This document shows positions 8,053-17,210 of a stretch of 38,985 bases of DNA, one piece after another (within the stretch, counting starts at the first letter, position 1; the number at the start of each line of letters is the position of its first letter). This DNA comes from an uncultured Dysgonomonas sp. GTDB lineage: Bacteria; Bacteroidota; Bacteroidia; Bacteroidales; Dysgonomonadaceae. The DNA is taken from the NCBI GenBank assembly GCA_937995835.1, contig CALKIV010000073.1:1-38985 (forward strand). The letters are read 5' to 3'. The position numbers and the translations under genes were made by a program. The notes beneath the pieces were generated by a model. That model did no database searches. It was not told the origin of the DNA and saw nothing but the letters and a program-made list of their open reading frames with translations.

Positions 8053-9951
8053 TTATTTTCTTCTATTATTTCTTCCTTTTCTGTTTGTATTCAGATTAGC
8101 AGGCTTTTCTGATCGACTAGCATTCTTTGACATAAAGAGCAAGTCTTTCAGGTCACCTCTTTTTAGTTTATCAAGTGTTTTTATGATCTGTGATTTATAT
8201 TTCGGATCATACCAAAAGAAGAATTGATGCTGAGCCAGCTTTTGCTCCTTGGTACGTGCTGTATAAACTTTCTCCAGCGTATAAGGGTGAAAACCGGTAT
8301 AATAGATCTCAGTAGCCAGCGTCATGGGTGAGGGCGTAAAATCTTGTATCTGTTCTAGCTTGAACCCTAAAGGTTTGGTCTCTGCTGCAAGTTCAGCCAT
8401 GTCTAACTCAGTAGAGCTAGGATGCGAGGATATGAAATAGGGGATTAGCTGTTGATTTAAGCCTTTATTTTTATTGATGCGATCAAACTCTTGTTTGAAC
8501 TGATAGAAGAGCTTAAACGAAGGTTTACGCATGGTATATAGTACCTTGTCTGATGTGTGTTCGGGGGCAATCTTTAATCGTCCAGACACATGGTTTTCTA
8601 TCAATTCTTTGGTGTATTCGGCGGCAGCCTTATTCACCTTGTTGTCATCCGCTCTGTGGAGCATCATATCATATCTAATGCCGCTACCAATAAAAGCTTT
8701 TTTAATTTTAGGGTGATTTCTCACACTTCTATAGATGTCCAAAAGAGGGGCATGATTGGTGTTCAGATTTTTGCAAATATTAGGATGAACACACGATGGG
8801 CGCTTGCATTTTTTACAGATCTCTTCATCCAAGCCTTTCATGGCATACATATTGGCAGAAGGACCACCAAGATCGCTCAAATAGCCTTTAAAGTCGGGCA
8901 TTTGCACCACGGCGTCTATCTCTTTCATAATCGACTTCTTCGATCGTGAAGCAATGAATTTGCCTTGATGTGCTGAGATGGTACAGAAGGCACAACCACC
9001 AAAACACCCTCGATGAATATTGACCGAAAATTTAATCATCTCAAAAGCAGGAATAGTTTTCTTCGAATATTTGGGATGAGGGAGTCGAGTGTAAGGCAGA
9101 TCGAAAGAATGGTCTATCTCGCTTTCTGTCATAGGGGGGTAGGGAGGGTTGATAATACATTTTTGTCCATCAGCCTCCTGCACAATCCTTGATGCTTGCA
9201 TCATGTTAGATTGTTGCTCCACTATTTTAAAGTTTTTTGCTTGCTTTAGCTTATCTTTTAAGCACTCTTCGTGAGAAAATAGTGCGATGTCATTTTCCAG
9301 TTTGTAAACAGTGCTTTGCGCCTCCTTCTGCACATATGAAGTCTGTGGAATATCTACCAACTCGCTAAACTGTTTGCCTTGTTGTAGAGAACGCACAACG
9401 GTCTCCAAAGGCTTTTCTCCCATGCCGTAGACCAACAAGTCAGCTTTGGTGTCAAAAAGGATGGAGCGATGTAATTTGTCATCCCAATAGTCGTAGTGTG
9501 TCACTCGACGAAGCGAAGCCTCAATTCCTCCTAGCAGAATAGGCACTTCGGGATAAATATCCTTCAATATATTACAGTATACCACTGATGTTCTATCAGG
9601 GCGCATATCATTTCTTCCATCAGGCGTATAAGCATCATTAGATCGCAGACGTTGGTTGGCTGTGTAGTGATTAATCATGGAATCCATTGCCCCAGCCGTT
9701 ACACCAAAGAAAAGCTTCGGTTTACCCAATTTCTTAAAATCACGTAAGTCGTCTCTCCAGTTGGGTTGAGGTATTATGGCTACTTTTAGTCCCATCGACT
9801 CCAGTAGTCTTCCAATCACGGCTGCACCAAAAGCAGGATGGTCTATGTATGCATCACCAGAGAATAGAATGACATCTAGTTCACTCCATCCTCGTAAGTC
9901 CACCTCTTTTTGGGTAGTAGGTAGCCAGTCAGTCAGTTGATATTGTTTCAT
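8053..9951 (-). CDS. YgiQ family radical SAM protein
   Basis: A 632-residue member of the YgiQ (UPF0313) family. The N-terminal 200 residues resemble a B12-binding-like domain, followed by a radical SAM core with the cluster motif CxxxCxxC at Cys 316, 320 and 323 (RGCFGGCAFC). A second Cys-rich stretch, CKKCKRPSCVHPNICK, follows about 60 residues later and may bind another metal site. The C-terminal tail is basic and Asn-rich. The start is set at ATG 9951 (MKQYQLTDWLP), the conserved beginning of the family; an ATG 12 bases upstream is less likely. A TATCTTTG box lies 10 bases upstream. The substrate of the family is unknown, so no gene symbol is given. Confidence 0.92.
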   Translation of the reverse strand: MKQYQLTDWLPTTQKEVDLRGWSELDVILFSGDAYIDHPAFGAAVIGRLLESMGLKVAIIPQPNWRDDLRDFKKLGKPKLFFGVTAGAMDSMINHYTANQRLRSNDAYTPDGRNDMRPDRTSVVYCNILKDIYPEVPILLGGIEASLRRVTHYDYWDDKLHRSILFDTKADLLVYGMGEKPLETVVRSLQQGKQFSELVDIPQTSYVQKEAQSTVYKLENDIALFSHEECLKDKLKQAKNFKIVEQQSNMMQASRIVQEADGQKCIINPPYPPMTESEIDHSFDLPYTRLPHPKYSKKTIPAFEMIKFSVNIHRGCFGGCAFCTISAHQGKFIASRSKKSIMKEIDAVVQMPDFKGYLSDLGGPSANMYAMKGLDEEICKKCKRPSCVHPNICKNLNTNHAPLLDIYRSVRNHPKIKKAFIGSGIRYDMMLHRADDNKVNKAAAEYTKELIENHVSGRLKIAPEHTSDKVLYTMRKPSFKLFYQFKQEFDRINKNKGLNQQLIPYFISSHPSSTELDMAELAAETKPLGFKLEQIQDFTPSPMTLATEIYYTGFHPYTLEKVYTARTKEQKLAQHQFFFWYDPKYKSQIIKTLDKLKRGDLKDLLFMSKNASRSEKPANLNTNRKGRNNRRK

Positions 9952-9960
9952 AAGTAGGTG

Positions 9961-9968
9961 CAAAGATA
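9961..9968 (-). promoter_or_regulatory. -7 box of the ygiQ-like gene
   Basis: Minus-strand TATCTTTG, ending 10 bases before the ATG at 9951. It would give a very short leader, which also argues against the upstream ATG. No clear -33 TTTG. Confidence 0.5.
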
Positions 9969-10072
9969 TAACAATTTGTTGTCGAATTTTGTTAAGAATT
10001 ATAGATTATAGATAGACTTTGCCAATTAAACGTTTTATCTTTATGCCAATCTTTTATAGATGTATGGTTGCT

Positions 10073-12391
10073 ATGTTTAGATATTTAATAGTTTTTTCAT
10101 CCCTCTTATTAGTTGTGATTGTATCCTCATGTTCCACAACTAAGAATATTCCTGAGAATAAGTACTTGTTGAATTCTATAAAGGTGAAGCATGATACCCG
10201 TAATGCTACCTCTGACCTTGAGGATTTTATTCGTCAGCAACCCAACAGTAAGCTCCGATTGATGATCTTCAATGCAGCAGGAACTGACACCACCAAATGG
10301 CTGACACGTCAGGTAAGAAAGATGGGGCAAGCTCCTGTGATTTATAGTGCTAAAGAAGCTGAAAAATCGGCTCAACAACTTCAAAAAGAATTGGTGAATC
10401 AAGGCTATCTGAATGCTAAAGTGGATACTGCTTTGAATGTCAAAGGTCCCAAAATGAATGTGACTTATGATGTGCAAGGAGGAACACCCTACAAGGTGAG
10501 AAAATATGAATATCAGATCAAAGACTCTTTGATGTCTGTGATTATGAAGCGTGCCGTAGAACTCTATTTCAAAGAGACAGAGGTGAAAACGGGAGACTTC
10601 TTTGATATGTCTCTCCTAGAAGCTGAGCGTGACCGAGTGAGCACTGTGATGCGAAATGTAGGTTATGCAGATTTTTCTAAAGAATATGTTTATTTCCGTG
10701 CCGACACCACTTTGGGCAGTCATGAAGTTGATCTGTTTATGGATATTTATCCACCTAAAGGAGGAAGGTTTAATCGATATAAGATTAATGATGTAACGGT
10801 TATTTCGGGCTTCAATGCCGGAGAAATCTCTAACTCAGGAGATGCTTCTGTTTCATCTCGCAACAGAGGCTTTAAGCGTACAGGACGATTTGCAAGGTAT
10901 GCTGACACCACGCATGTAGATAGCATGACTATCATCAGAGGAGAGGATAAGTTTTTGAGAAACTCTACAATCCGTAAGAATAATTATTTAAGAAAAGGAT
11001 ATAACTATTCAGACATCTTGTTGAGTACTACCTATGAAGGGTTCAGCAAGATGGGAGCAATAAGACAAGTAAATATAACGACAAAGCCGTCACCGGAAGA
11101 TAGTTTGAAGTTGATGGATGCTACCATTATTCTTACTCCGGCCAATGCTCACTGGTTTAGCGCCAGTTTGGATGGAACGAATTCGGCAGGAGATATTGGG
11201 GTTTCGCCTAGTGTATCGTACCAGCATCAAAATCTTTTCAATGGTGGAGAAAAATTAGCTATCCGTCTCAAGGGAGCTTATGAGTTCATAGCTAACTCGG
11301 AGAATTCATCAGATGCTTTTAGTGAGAACTATTATGAGTATGGAGGCGATGTGTCTATCACCTTTCCTCAATTTCTTTTTCCTTGGCTCAAGAAGTCGTG
11401 GAAAGAGCTGCCATCAGCAACTACGCAGTTCTCTGTGGGGCTAAACAATCAGAAAAGGCCAGAATATAGCCGTCAGTTTTTCAATTTTACAGCACGATAT
11501 AATTGGTCTACTAAGCGAAGTACCTTTTGGCACGGTTTAGAGGTTTTAGATGTCAACTATGTAAGAATGCCTTGGACTTCAGATAAGTTTCGACAAGACT
11601 ACTTGGAAAATGATTCTAATCCTCTCCTACGAGAAAGTTATAAAGATCAATTGATTACCCGTACAGCCTATAGTGGAAGCTTGACAAAGGGCAGGCGCTT
11701 CAATCTTCAGAATGTGACGACTACTATTCGTTTTGGGGCTGAGGTCTCAGGAGTTCTTCCTCGCTTGGTAACTGCAGGCAAGAAAAGAGGCTCTGATGGT
11801 ACGCGTAAGATATTAGGAGTATCCTATGCAGAATATATAAAAGGGAGCTTCGATTGGGCGCAGACATTCAGGTTCTCTAAGAGACACTCTATTGCTTATC
11901 ATCTAGGTGTAGGAGCAGCCCATCCTTATGGGAACTCTAATATTTTACCTTTCGAGAGACGATTCTTTGCGGGGGGAGCCAATAATATTCGTGGATGGAA
12001 TACTAGGGCTTTAGGTCCGGGAGCGTTCAAACCAGATAAGGATAAAAAGAATTTTGTGAATCAGGCAGGAGATCTATTCTTGGTTGCGAGTATAGAGGAC
12101 AGGTACAAAGTGACCGATTTTATAGAGTTAGCGGGTTTTGTAGATGCCGGAAATATATGGACAATCAAAAACTATGAAGGTCAAGAGGGTGGACAGTTTA
12201 AGCTAAACAAATTCTATGAAGAAATTGCCTTGGCCTACGGTACAGGCTTCCGTTTCGATCTTGGATTTTTGCTTCTTCGCTTCGATATTGGTCTTAGATT
12301 ATATGACCCAGCTCGAGAAAAAGGTAGTCGTATTGTTGCTCCAGCATGGAAACGTACAGCATGGCACTTTGGGATAGGATATCCGTTCTAA
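10073..12391 (+). CDS. tamL: TamL-type Omp85 outer membrane lipoprotein (TamA/BamA family)
   Basis: A lipid-anchored variant of TamA, an Omp85 protein that helps insert outer membrane proteins; the lipoprotein form is characteristic of Bacteroidetes. From ATG 10073 it has 772 residues. Residues 1-20 form a lipoprotein signal (hydrophobic stretch then VIVSSC, Cys 20 as the lipidated residue). POTRA-like sequence follows (KYLLNSIKVKHD..., GYLNAKVDTALNVKG...), then a C-terminal 16-strand barrel region with the Omp85 signature around RRFFAGGANNIRGW and ending in aromatic FGIGYPF. Upstream in-frame starts at 10064 (ATG), 10043 (ATG) and 10019 (TTG) exist; 10073 gives the best signal peptide. Its stop overlaps the stop of the opposing glycosyltransferase by 4 bases. 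Confidence 0.9.
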   Translation: MFRYLIVFSSLLLVVIVSSCSTTKNIPENKYLLNSIKVKHDTRNATSDLEDFIRQQPNSKLRLMIFNAAGTDTTKWLTRQVRKMGQAPVIYSAKEAEKSAQQLQKELVNQGYLNAKVDTALNVKGPKMNVTYDVQGGTPYKVRKYEYQIKDSLMSVIMKRAVELYFKETEVKTGDFFDMSLLEAERDRVSTVMRNVGYADFSKEYVYFRADTTLGSHEVDLFMDIYPPKGGRFNRYKINDVTVISGFNAGEISNSGDASVSSRNRGFKRTGRFARYADTTHVDSMTIIRGEDKFLRNSTIRKNNYLRKGYNYSDILLSTTYEGFSKMGAIRQVNITTKPSPEDSLKLMDATIILTPANAHWFSASLDGTNSAGDIGVSPSVSYQHQNLFNGGEKLAIRLKGAYEFIANSENSSDAFSENYYEYGGDVSITFPQFLFPWLKKSWKELPSATTQFSVGLNNQKRPEYSRQFFNFTARYNWSTKRSTFWHGLEVLDVNYVRMPWTSDKFRQDYLENDSNPLLRESYKDQLITRTAYSGSLTKGRRFNLQNVTTTIRFGAEVSGVLPRLVTAGKKRGSDGTRKILGVSYAEYIKGSFDWAQTFRFSKRHSIAYHLGVGAAHPYGNSNILPFERRFFAGGANNIRGWNTRALGPGAFKPDKDKKNFVNQAGDLFLVASIEDRYKVTDFIELAGFVDAGNIWTIKNYEGQEGGQFKLNKFYEEIALAYGTGFRFDLGFLLLRFDIGLRLYDPAREKGSRIVAPAWKRTAWHFGIGYPF

Positions 12392-13452
12392 AGAGTAGAG
12401 GTTTTTAATAAATATTGGTCTAATTTTGGGCTTAATTTAGTCCAAACTTTTTCTACAGTAATACTGTTATACTGTTCCTCGCGTGATAACGTTTTTAGTT
12501 CGTCTTCTGATAAAATCTCAGTACACGAGATCCCATCATATCGGTCAGATCTATTGGGCAACCATATATCCATTGAATTGCCAGGAGAGAATATGGCAAA
12601 TGAAGGCACGTCTAATGCCTGTGAAATATGTCGTGTGCCCCCTTCGTTTCCAAATAAGAAATCGCAATTGGCAGTCATTGCAGCTAAATCTTTCAACGTA
12701 TTGGCTTCAATGTTTATAAATATTTGTTGAGGTTTGCCCATCTCATCATAGATCTGGTGAGCAATCTCTTTTTCTCTTGGGTCTCCGTAGTTTAAAATAA
12801 TCTGAATATTGCTATCTTTTTCTATTATCTTGTGGAGTATCTCTTGCATCCAATCTGTACGCCAGCCCTTACTTGCAACTCGAGCAACAGCAGTACAAAT
12901 CATTACGGGATTGCTAAAGTCAATGCCACGTTTTTGCATATATAGTCTAAAAGCCTCTTTCTTTTCATCAGAAACAAAGACATCAAAGGTGTGATCTTTT
13001 ACCACCTCATATTCTCCAATTAAGGGATCCAGAAGCATCAATTTTTGATCCACAAAACCTGCATTCAGATCTATATCTACTCGCCTGTTGTGGATTAGGT
13101 GATTATATGCTTTGCTTTGACCTATACGATATTTGCTTCTCAAAGAAAAGAGAGAGAAAAACAAGGTGTTTATTGTTGTTCGGGTGTCAAATATGAAGTC
13201 GTATTTTTCTTGTTTAACAACTTGACGTATTTTTCGGATATATTTGAAAAAAGAGGAATGATCCTCTTTGGTAAATCTGATCAGCTTGTCAATATTGGGA
13301 TGTTCTGTAAACAAGTCTGCAATATGATCATTCAATACATAGTGGATCTCTGCATTGGGGATCGTTTTTTTTATGCTATTGATCAAGGCAACAGTCAGAA
13401 GAGCATCGCCAATACGTCTAAAGCGTACAACTAATATTTTTGTGTTTTTCAT
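12388..13452 (-). CDS. Glycosyltransferase family 9 protein (heptosyltransferase-like)
   Basis: A 354-residue cytoplasmic glycosyltransferase of the ADP-heptose:LPS heptosyltransferase fold. Seen: the N-terminal VVRFRRIGDALLTVALINSI (8-27) typical of family 9, a C-terminal nucleotide-sugar region NCDFLFGNEGGTRHISQALDVPSFAIF with the conserved GNxGGxxH-like motif, and SPGNSMDIWLP. The donor sugar and acceptor cannot be deduced; a role in lipooligosaccharide core assembly is likely. It starts 21 bases after the cdsA stop on the same strand, so the two probably share a transcript. Its 3' end overlaps the tamL 3' end by 4 bases, with no terminator between them. Confidence 0.9.
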   Translation of the reverse strand: MKNTKILVVRFRRIGDALLTVALINSIKKTIPNAEIHYVLNDHIADLFTEHPNIDKLIRFTKEDHSSFFKYIRKIRQVVKQEKYDFIFDTRTTINTLFFSLFSLRSKYRIGQSKAYNHLIHNRRVDIDLNAGFVDQKLMLLDPLIGEYEVVKDHTFDVFVSDEKKEAFRLYMQKRGIDFSNPVMICTAVARVASKGWRTDWMQEILHKIIEKDSNIQIILNYGDPREKEIAHQIYDEMGKPQQIFINIEANTLKDLAAMTANCDFLFGNEGGTRHISQALDVPSFAIFSPGNSMDIWLPNRSDRYDGISCTEILSEDELKTLSREEQYNSITVEKVWTKLSPKLDQYLLKTSTL

Positions 13453-13473
13453 TTTGCAAAGTGTGTAGATAAA

Positions 13474-14310
13474 TTAAAAAAGGAACTGATGTACGATTAA
13501 CAGATATACTACAGCTGCCGGTATGGCAAAAATAGTGCTATCGAATCGATCTAGCATACCTCCATGTCCGGGGATCATTTTTCCCGAATCTTTAACCTCT
13601 AAGGTACGTTTGATCAATGACTCTATCAGGTCTCCTAAAGTTCCAAAGATAACGATCACTGCAGCAAAGCCTATCCAAACAGGAATGGTGTATAGCTCTG
13701 TGAAGTAGTAGAAAGCAGTAGAAGCTAACATGGCAAAGCAAGTGCCACCAATAAAACCTTCCCAAGATTTTTTAGGAGAAATACGCTCAAACATCTTATG
13801 CCTGCCCAGTGTCATTCCTGTCAGGTAGGCAAAGGAATCGTTAACCCAAATCAAGACCAATACAGCCAAAAGAAATAGAGGGGTATATTTTTCAAAAAAA
13901 TGAAAGACTAGGATATTGGACAAGGCAAAAGGCAATGCGACATATAGTTGTCCTAGTGTGGCATAAGCCAATGACTTGATAGCATCTTTCTTTTTTAGAT
14001 ATAATTCGCTGATAAAGATGATCTGTAGATAGACAATGTATGGCGTAAAAACTAATATAGAAGGCAAGATGCCCGAAAAGTAGACAAAAGAAGCACAGAA
14101 CAAGATGGTTCCTCCTATGGCATTTCCCCATTTAGAAAGAGGCACATTGCCTGACTTTTCCATAAGATTGTAGAACTCCCAAAGGGCTAGAAGTGTGAAG
14201 AGACTGAAAACTCCTAAGAAGGAGAACTCGTTAATGAAAATGCCGGCAAGAAGAATGGCCACAAAGACTGCTCCTGCCAGAACACGGACTACAAAATTGG
14301 GAAGTTTCAA
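13474..14310 (-). CDS. cdsA: Phosphatidate cytidylyltransferase
   Basis: CDP-diacylglycerol synthase: converts phosphatidic acid and CTP to CDP-diacylglycerol, the precursor of all bacterial phospholipids, in the inner membrane. The 278 residues form about eight hydrophobic segments and carry the family signature near the C-terminus: GTLGDLIESLIKR followed by VKDSGKMIPGHGGMLDRFDS, including the metal-binding Asp residues. SPKKSWEGFIGG, also typical, is present in the middle. The length is normal. It follows rsfS-ftsH on the same strand but a terminator hairpin at 14490-14527 lies between, so it likely has its own promoter in 14311-14480, which I could not identify. Confidence 0.95.
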   Translation of the reverse strand: MKLPNFVVRVLAGAVFVAILLAGIFINEFSFLGVFSLFTLLALWEFYNLMEKSGNVPLSKWGNAIGGTILFCASFVYFSGILPSILVFTPYIVYLQIIFISELYLKKKDAIKSLAYATLGQLYVALPFALSNILVFHFFEKYTPLFLLAVLVLIWVNDSFAYLTGMTLGRHKMFERISPKKSWEGFIGGTCFAMLASTAFYYFTELYTIPVWIGFAAVIVIFGTLGDLIESLIKRTLEVKDSGKMIPGHGGMLDRFDSTIFAIPAAVVYLLIVHQFLF

Positions 14311-14489
14311 AATATTTCGTTTTTAGTTATCAACATGGAAATAAGTTCGCAGAACTATTTGTTATCCATCCAAGTATAAATATTACTGTTAGCTATATGG
14401 TTTGAAACGCATCAATAACTTTTTACTTAGAGTAATGGCAAAAGTAGATAAAAAGATTCAGATGCTGAACCAATTGATTGCTAAAAAGC

Positions 14490-14527
14490 AAAAAGGCACA
14501 ACTCATAGATTAGAGTTGTGCCTTTTT
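14490..14527. terminator. Terminator downstream of ftsH
   Basis: AAAAAGGCACAACTC pairs perfectly with GAGTTGTGCCTTTTT around an 8-base loop. The A and T flanks make it usable in both directions; on the minus strand it ends the rsfS-ftsH transcript. The rest of 14311-14489 holds no gene I can support. Confidence 0.85.
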
Positions 14528-14549
14528 GTCATATGGTTGATTCAAAAAC

Positions 14550-16604
14550 TTATAAGTTTTGATCCTCTTCTTCTTTTTCTTCTTTGTTGATCACAGCCCC
14601 TGAGGGAGAAAGTGATTCTACAGTTTTAGTTTCTGTGGTTTCTCTTTTAGGATTATCTAGAATTTCTTCAGTTCTTGATTTCCATTGTCTGACACCAAAT
14701 ATCTTTTCTAGGTCGTCAGCAAAGATAACTTCCTCTTTCATCAACACATCTGCCAAGGCTTTGTGACCATCAGCGTGTTGCTGAAGTAAGCTTTTTGCTC
14801 TAGCGTATTGCTCGTTGATCATCTTCTGAACCTCTTGGTCAATCATGTGCGCAGTTTGCTCGCTATAAGGCTTGGTGAAGCCATACGCATCTTGCGAATC
14901 ATAATAGCTGAGGTTGGGAAGCTGGTCGCTCATTCCCATGTAGGAGATCATGGCATAAGCCTGTTTGGTTACTCGTTCCAGATCATTTACAGCACCAGAA
15001 GATATATGTCCGATGAAAACTTCTTCAGCAGCTCTACCTCCAAGCAAAGCACACATTTCGTCTAGCATTTGCTCTTTTGTTGTGATTTGTCTTTCCTCTG
15101 GAAGATACCATGCTGCACCAAGGGCTTTTCCTCGTGGCACGATGGTTACTTTTACCAATGGATTGGCATGTTCCAAGAACCAACTCAAAGTAGCATGACC
15201 CGACTCATGAATAGCTATCGTACGACGCTCGTTTTCTGTTGCCACTGTGTTTTTCTTTTCTAGCCCTCCCACAATACGGTCTACCGCATTGGTGAAGTCA
15301 GCTTTTTGAACTACAGTTTTACCAGCGCGTGCAGCTATCAAGGCAGCCTCATTACATACGTTGGCGATGTCAGCTCCTGAAAATCCGGGAGTCTGTCTCG
15401 ATAAGAACTCTACATCCACCGAGTCGTCTATTTTGATCGGACGAAGATGTACCTTAAATATCTCTTTTCGTTCGTTGATGTCTGGCAGGTCAACTAATAT
15501 TTGTCTGTCAAAACGTCCTGCTCTCAGCAAGGCTTTGTCTAGAATGTCAGCACGGTTAGTAGCAGCCAGCACAATGATACCACTGTTGGTGCCAAAACCG
15601 TCCATCTCTGTCAATAGCTGATTGAGGGTGTTTTCTCTTTCGTCATTCGAGCCCATATTTGGGTTCTTGCCTCTTGCTCTACCCACTGCATCAATCTCGT
15701 CGATAAAGATGATACATGGAGCTTTTTCCTTAGCTTGTTTAAATAAGTCTCTCACACGAGAAGCTCCTACACCTACAAACATTTCCACAAAGTCAGATCC
15801 TGACATGGAGAAGAAAGGTACATTTGCTTCACCGGCAACAGCCTTAGCCAATAAGGTTTTACCTGTTCCCGGAGGTCCAACAAGAAGAGCTCCTTTAGGT
15901 ATTTTACCTCCAATTTCGGTATAGCGTGATGGGTTTCTCAAAAATTCTACAATCTCTTGAATTTCTTCTTTAGCTTCGGATAGTCCTGCTACATCTTTGA
16001 ATGTAACGTGCGTGTTCTCCCCTTTTTCATAGAGTTGTGCTTTGGATTTACCCACGCTGAACACACCTCCACTGCCTCCGCCTCCACCAGACATTCTACG
16101 CATCATAAATATCCAGATACCTATGATAAGAATAAATGGTAAGAAGGAAATCAGATATTCAAAAGGATTATCACTGTCTTTGTATTCCACCATTGCATCA
16201 TTTTCAGGATGGTCTTTTCTGACTTCATCCATAAACTTCGCTACAGCATCACCTGAGGGTATCTCTGCTACAATTGCAGGACGATCGCCAGCCTTGTCAG
16301 GCTCCTTAAACTCAGTGACATTCTTTATGGAATCTTTTTTGACAATTCCTTGGATTTTTTTGGCTTTCCCATCAACAGTTATCTCTTTGATATTGTTGCC
16401 TGTGATATAGGTCTGAAAACTAGACCACGGTATGCTTTGCGTCTGACTGCCAGTATTACTAGGGTCAGAAAAAAAGTACATCCCAATGATAGAGGCAAAG
16501 ATGGCCAAGTATATCCAATAGATATTAAAAGGCATCTTGGGTTTTGGGCCCTTGTTCGATGGCTTATTTCCTTTGTCGTAATTTTGCATATTGTTAAATG
16601 ACAA
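14550..16604 (-). CDS. ftsH: ATP-dependent zinc metalloprotease FtsH
   Basis: Membrane-anchored AAA+ protease that degrades misfolded membrane proteins and short-lived regulators. The 684 residues contain two membrane segments (about 28-46 and 149-168) flanking an extracytoplasmic domain, a Gly-rich linker (173-180), Walker A GPPGTGKT at 243-250, Walker B IIFIDEID at 298-305, the SRH region near 350-370, and the zinc motif HESGH at 466-470. The C-terminal tail (from about 645) is Glu/Lys-rich, as often seen in Bacteroidetes. It starts 46 bases after rsfS on the same strand; the rsfS-ftsH-cdsA order is common in this phylum. Complete and apparently functional. Confidence 0.97.
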   Translation of the reverse strand: MSFNNMQNYDKGNKPSNKGPKPKMPFNIYWIYLAIFASIIGMYFFSDPSNTGSQTQSIPWSSFQTYITGNNIKEITVDGKAKKIQGIVKKDSIKNVTEFKEPDKAGDRPAIVAEIPSGDAVAKFMDEVRKDHPENDAMVEYKDSDNPFEYLISFLPFILIIGIWIFMMRRMSGGGGGSGGVFSVGKSKAQLYEKGENTHVTFKDVAGLSEAKEEIQEIVEFLRNPSRYTEIGGKIPKGALLVGPPGTGKTLLAKAVAGEANVPFFSMSGSDFVEMFVGVGASRVRDLFKQAKEKAPCIIFIDEIDAVGRARGKNPNMGSNDERENTLNQLLTEMDGFGTNSGIIVLAATNRADILDKALLRAGRFDRQILVDLPDINERKEIFKVHLRPIKIDDSVDVEFLSRQTPGFSGADIANVCNEAALIAARAGKTVVQKADFTNAVDRIVGGLEKKNTVATENERRTIAIHESGHATLSWFLEHANPLVKVTIVPRGKALGAAWYLPEERQITTKEQMLDEMCALLGGRAAEEVFIGHISSGAVNDLERVTKQAYAMISYMGMSDQLPNLSYYDSQDAYGFTKPYSEQTAHMIDQEVQKMINEQYARAKSLLQQHADGHKALADVLMKEEVIFADDLEKIFGVRQWKSRTEEILDNPKRETTETKTVESLSPSGAVINKEEKEEEDQNL

Positions 16605-16650
16605 TTTATTAATACAAACACAAAAGATGCTTGTAGTCTAATATTAAAAT

Positions 16651-17010
16651 TTAGTCCAGATTAGGAATCTTACTGATTTCTGCATCAGCCCATAGTTGTT
16701 CTATGGCATAATAGTCCCTAAGCTCAGGAATAAATATATGTACAATAACTGTACCATAATCCATTCCTACCCATCTTCCTTCTTGCATTCCATCGATTCC
16801 GAGGGGCTTTTCTTTCATTTCTTTTCTCACATACTCAGAAATTTCATCAGCAATAGCTGTAACCTGAGTGGGGGTGTTGCCTTCACAGACAACAAAGTAT
16901 TGACATATGCTGCCAGGTAAACGTCTCATGTCGAGAATCGAAATGTCTTTTGCTTTTTTTTCTTGGCAAGCAGCTACTATGCTATCTACTAAATTTTTAG
17001 ATTCTATCAT
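16651..17010 (-). CDS. rsfS: Ribosomal silencing factor RsfS
   Basis: RsfS (Iojap/YbeB family) binds L14 on the large ribosomal subunit and blocks subunit joining when nutrients are scarce. The 119 residues show the family pattern: KAKDISILDMR near 19-29, YFVVCEGNTPTQVTAIADEI, and the C-terminal EGRWVGMDYGTVIVHIFIPELRDYYAIEQLW. The length is typical. First gene of the rsfS-ftsH transcript, with a TATCTTTG box 31 bases upstream of its start. Confidence 0.95.
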   Translation of the reverse strand: MIESKNLVDSIVAACQEKKAKDISILDMRRLPGSICQYFVVCEGNTPTQVTAIADEISEYVRKEMKEKPLGIDGMQEGRWVGMDYGTVIVHIFIPELRDYYAIEQLWADAEISKIPNLD

Positions 17011-17041
17011 TTTAAATGTTTCTATGTCTATTTTGAAGGAG

Positions 17042-17049
17042 CAAAGATA
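17042..17049 (-). promoter_or_regulatory. -7 box of the rsfS-ftsH operon
   Basis: Minus-strand TATCTTTG about 31 bases before the rsfS ATG. The -33 element is not clear. Confidence 0.5.
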
Positions 17050-17210
17050 GTTGTTTTTTCCAACTTTGTTTATTATTTACTACTAACATCGTAGATTTAT
17101 TCATAACAAAATATAAATGTTAAAGGTTTTTATTTTTGGCATTTTTATTAGTTTTCCCCAAATTTTATTTGTCAATTCGTCTGATTTTATCCTGAATACG
17201 TAATTTAAAG

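Noticed and set aside
14402..14590. Possible 62-residue plus-strand gene between cdsA and ftsH
   Set aside because: Its middle is the perfect terminator palindrome at 14490-14527 and it runs into the ftsH 3' end; no family resemblance and no promoter box.
17131..17138. TATTTTTG as a promoter for the VanW gene
   Set aside because: Matches the -7 pattern, but the region is so T-rich that chance is likely and there is no -33 element.
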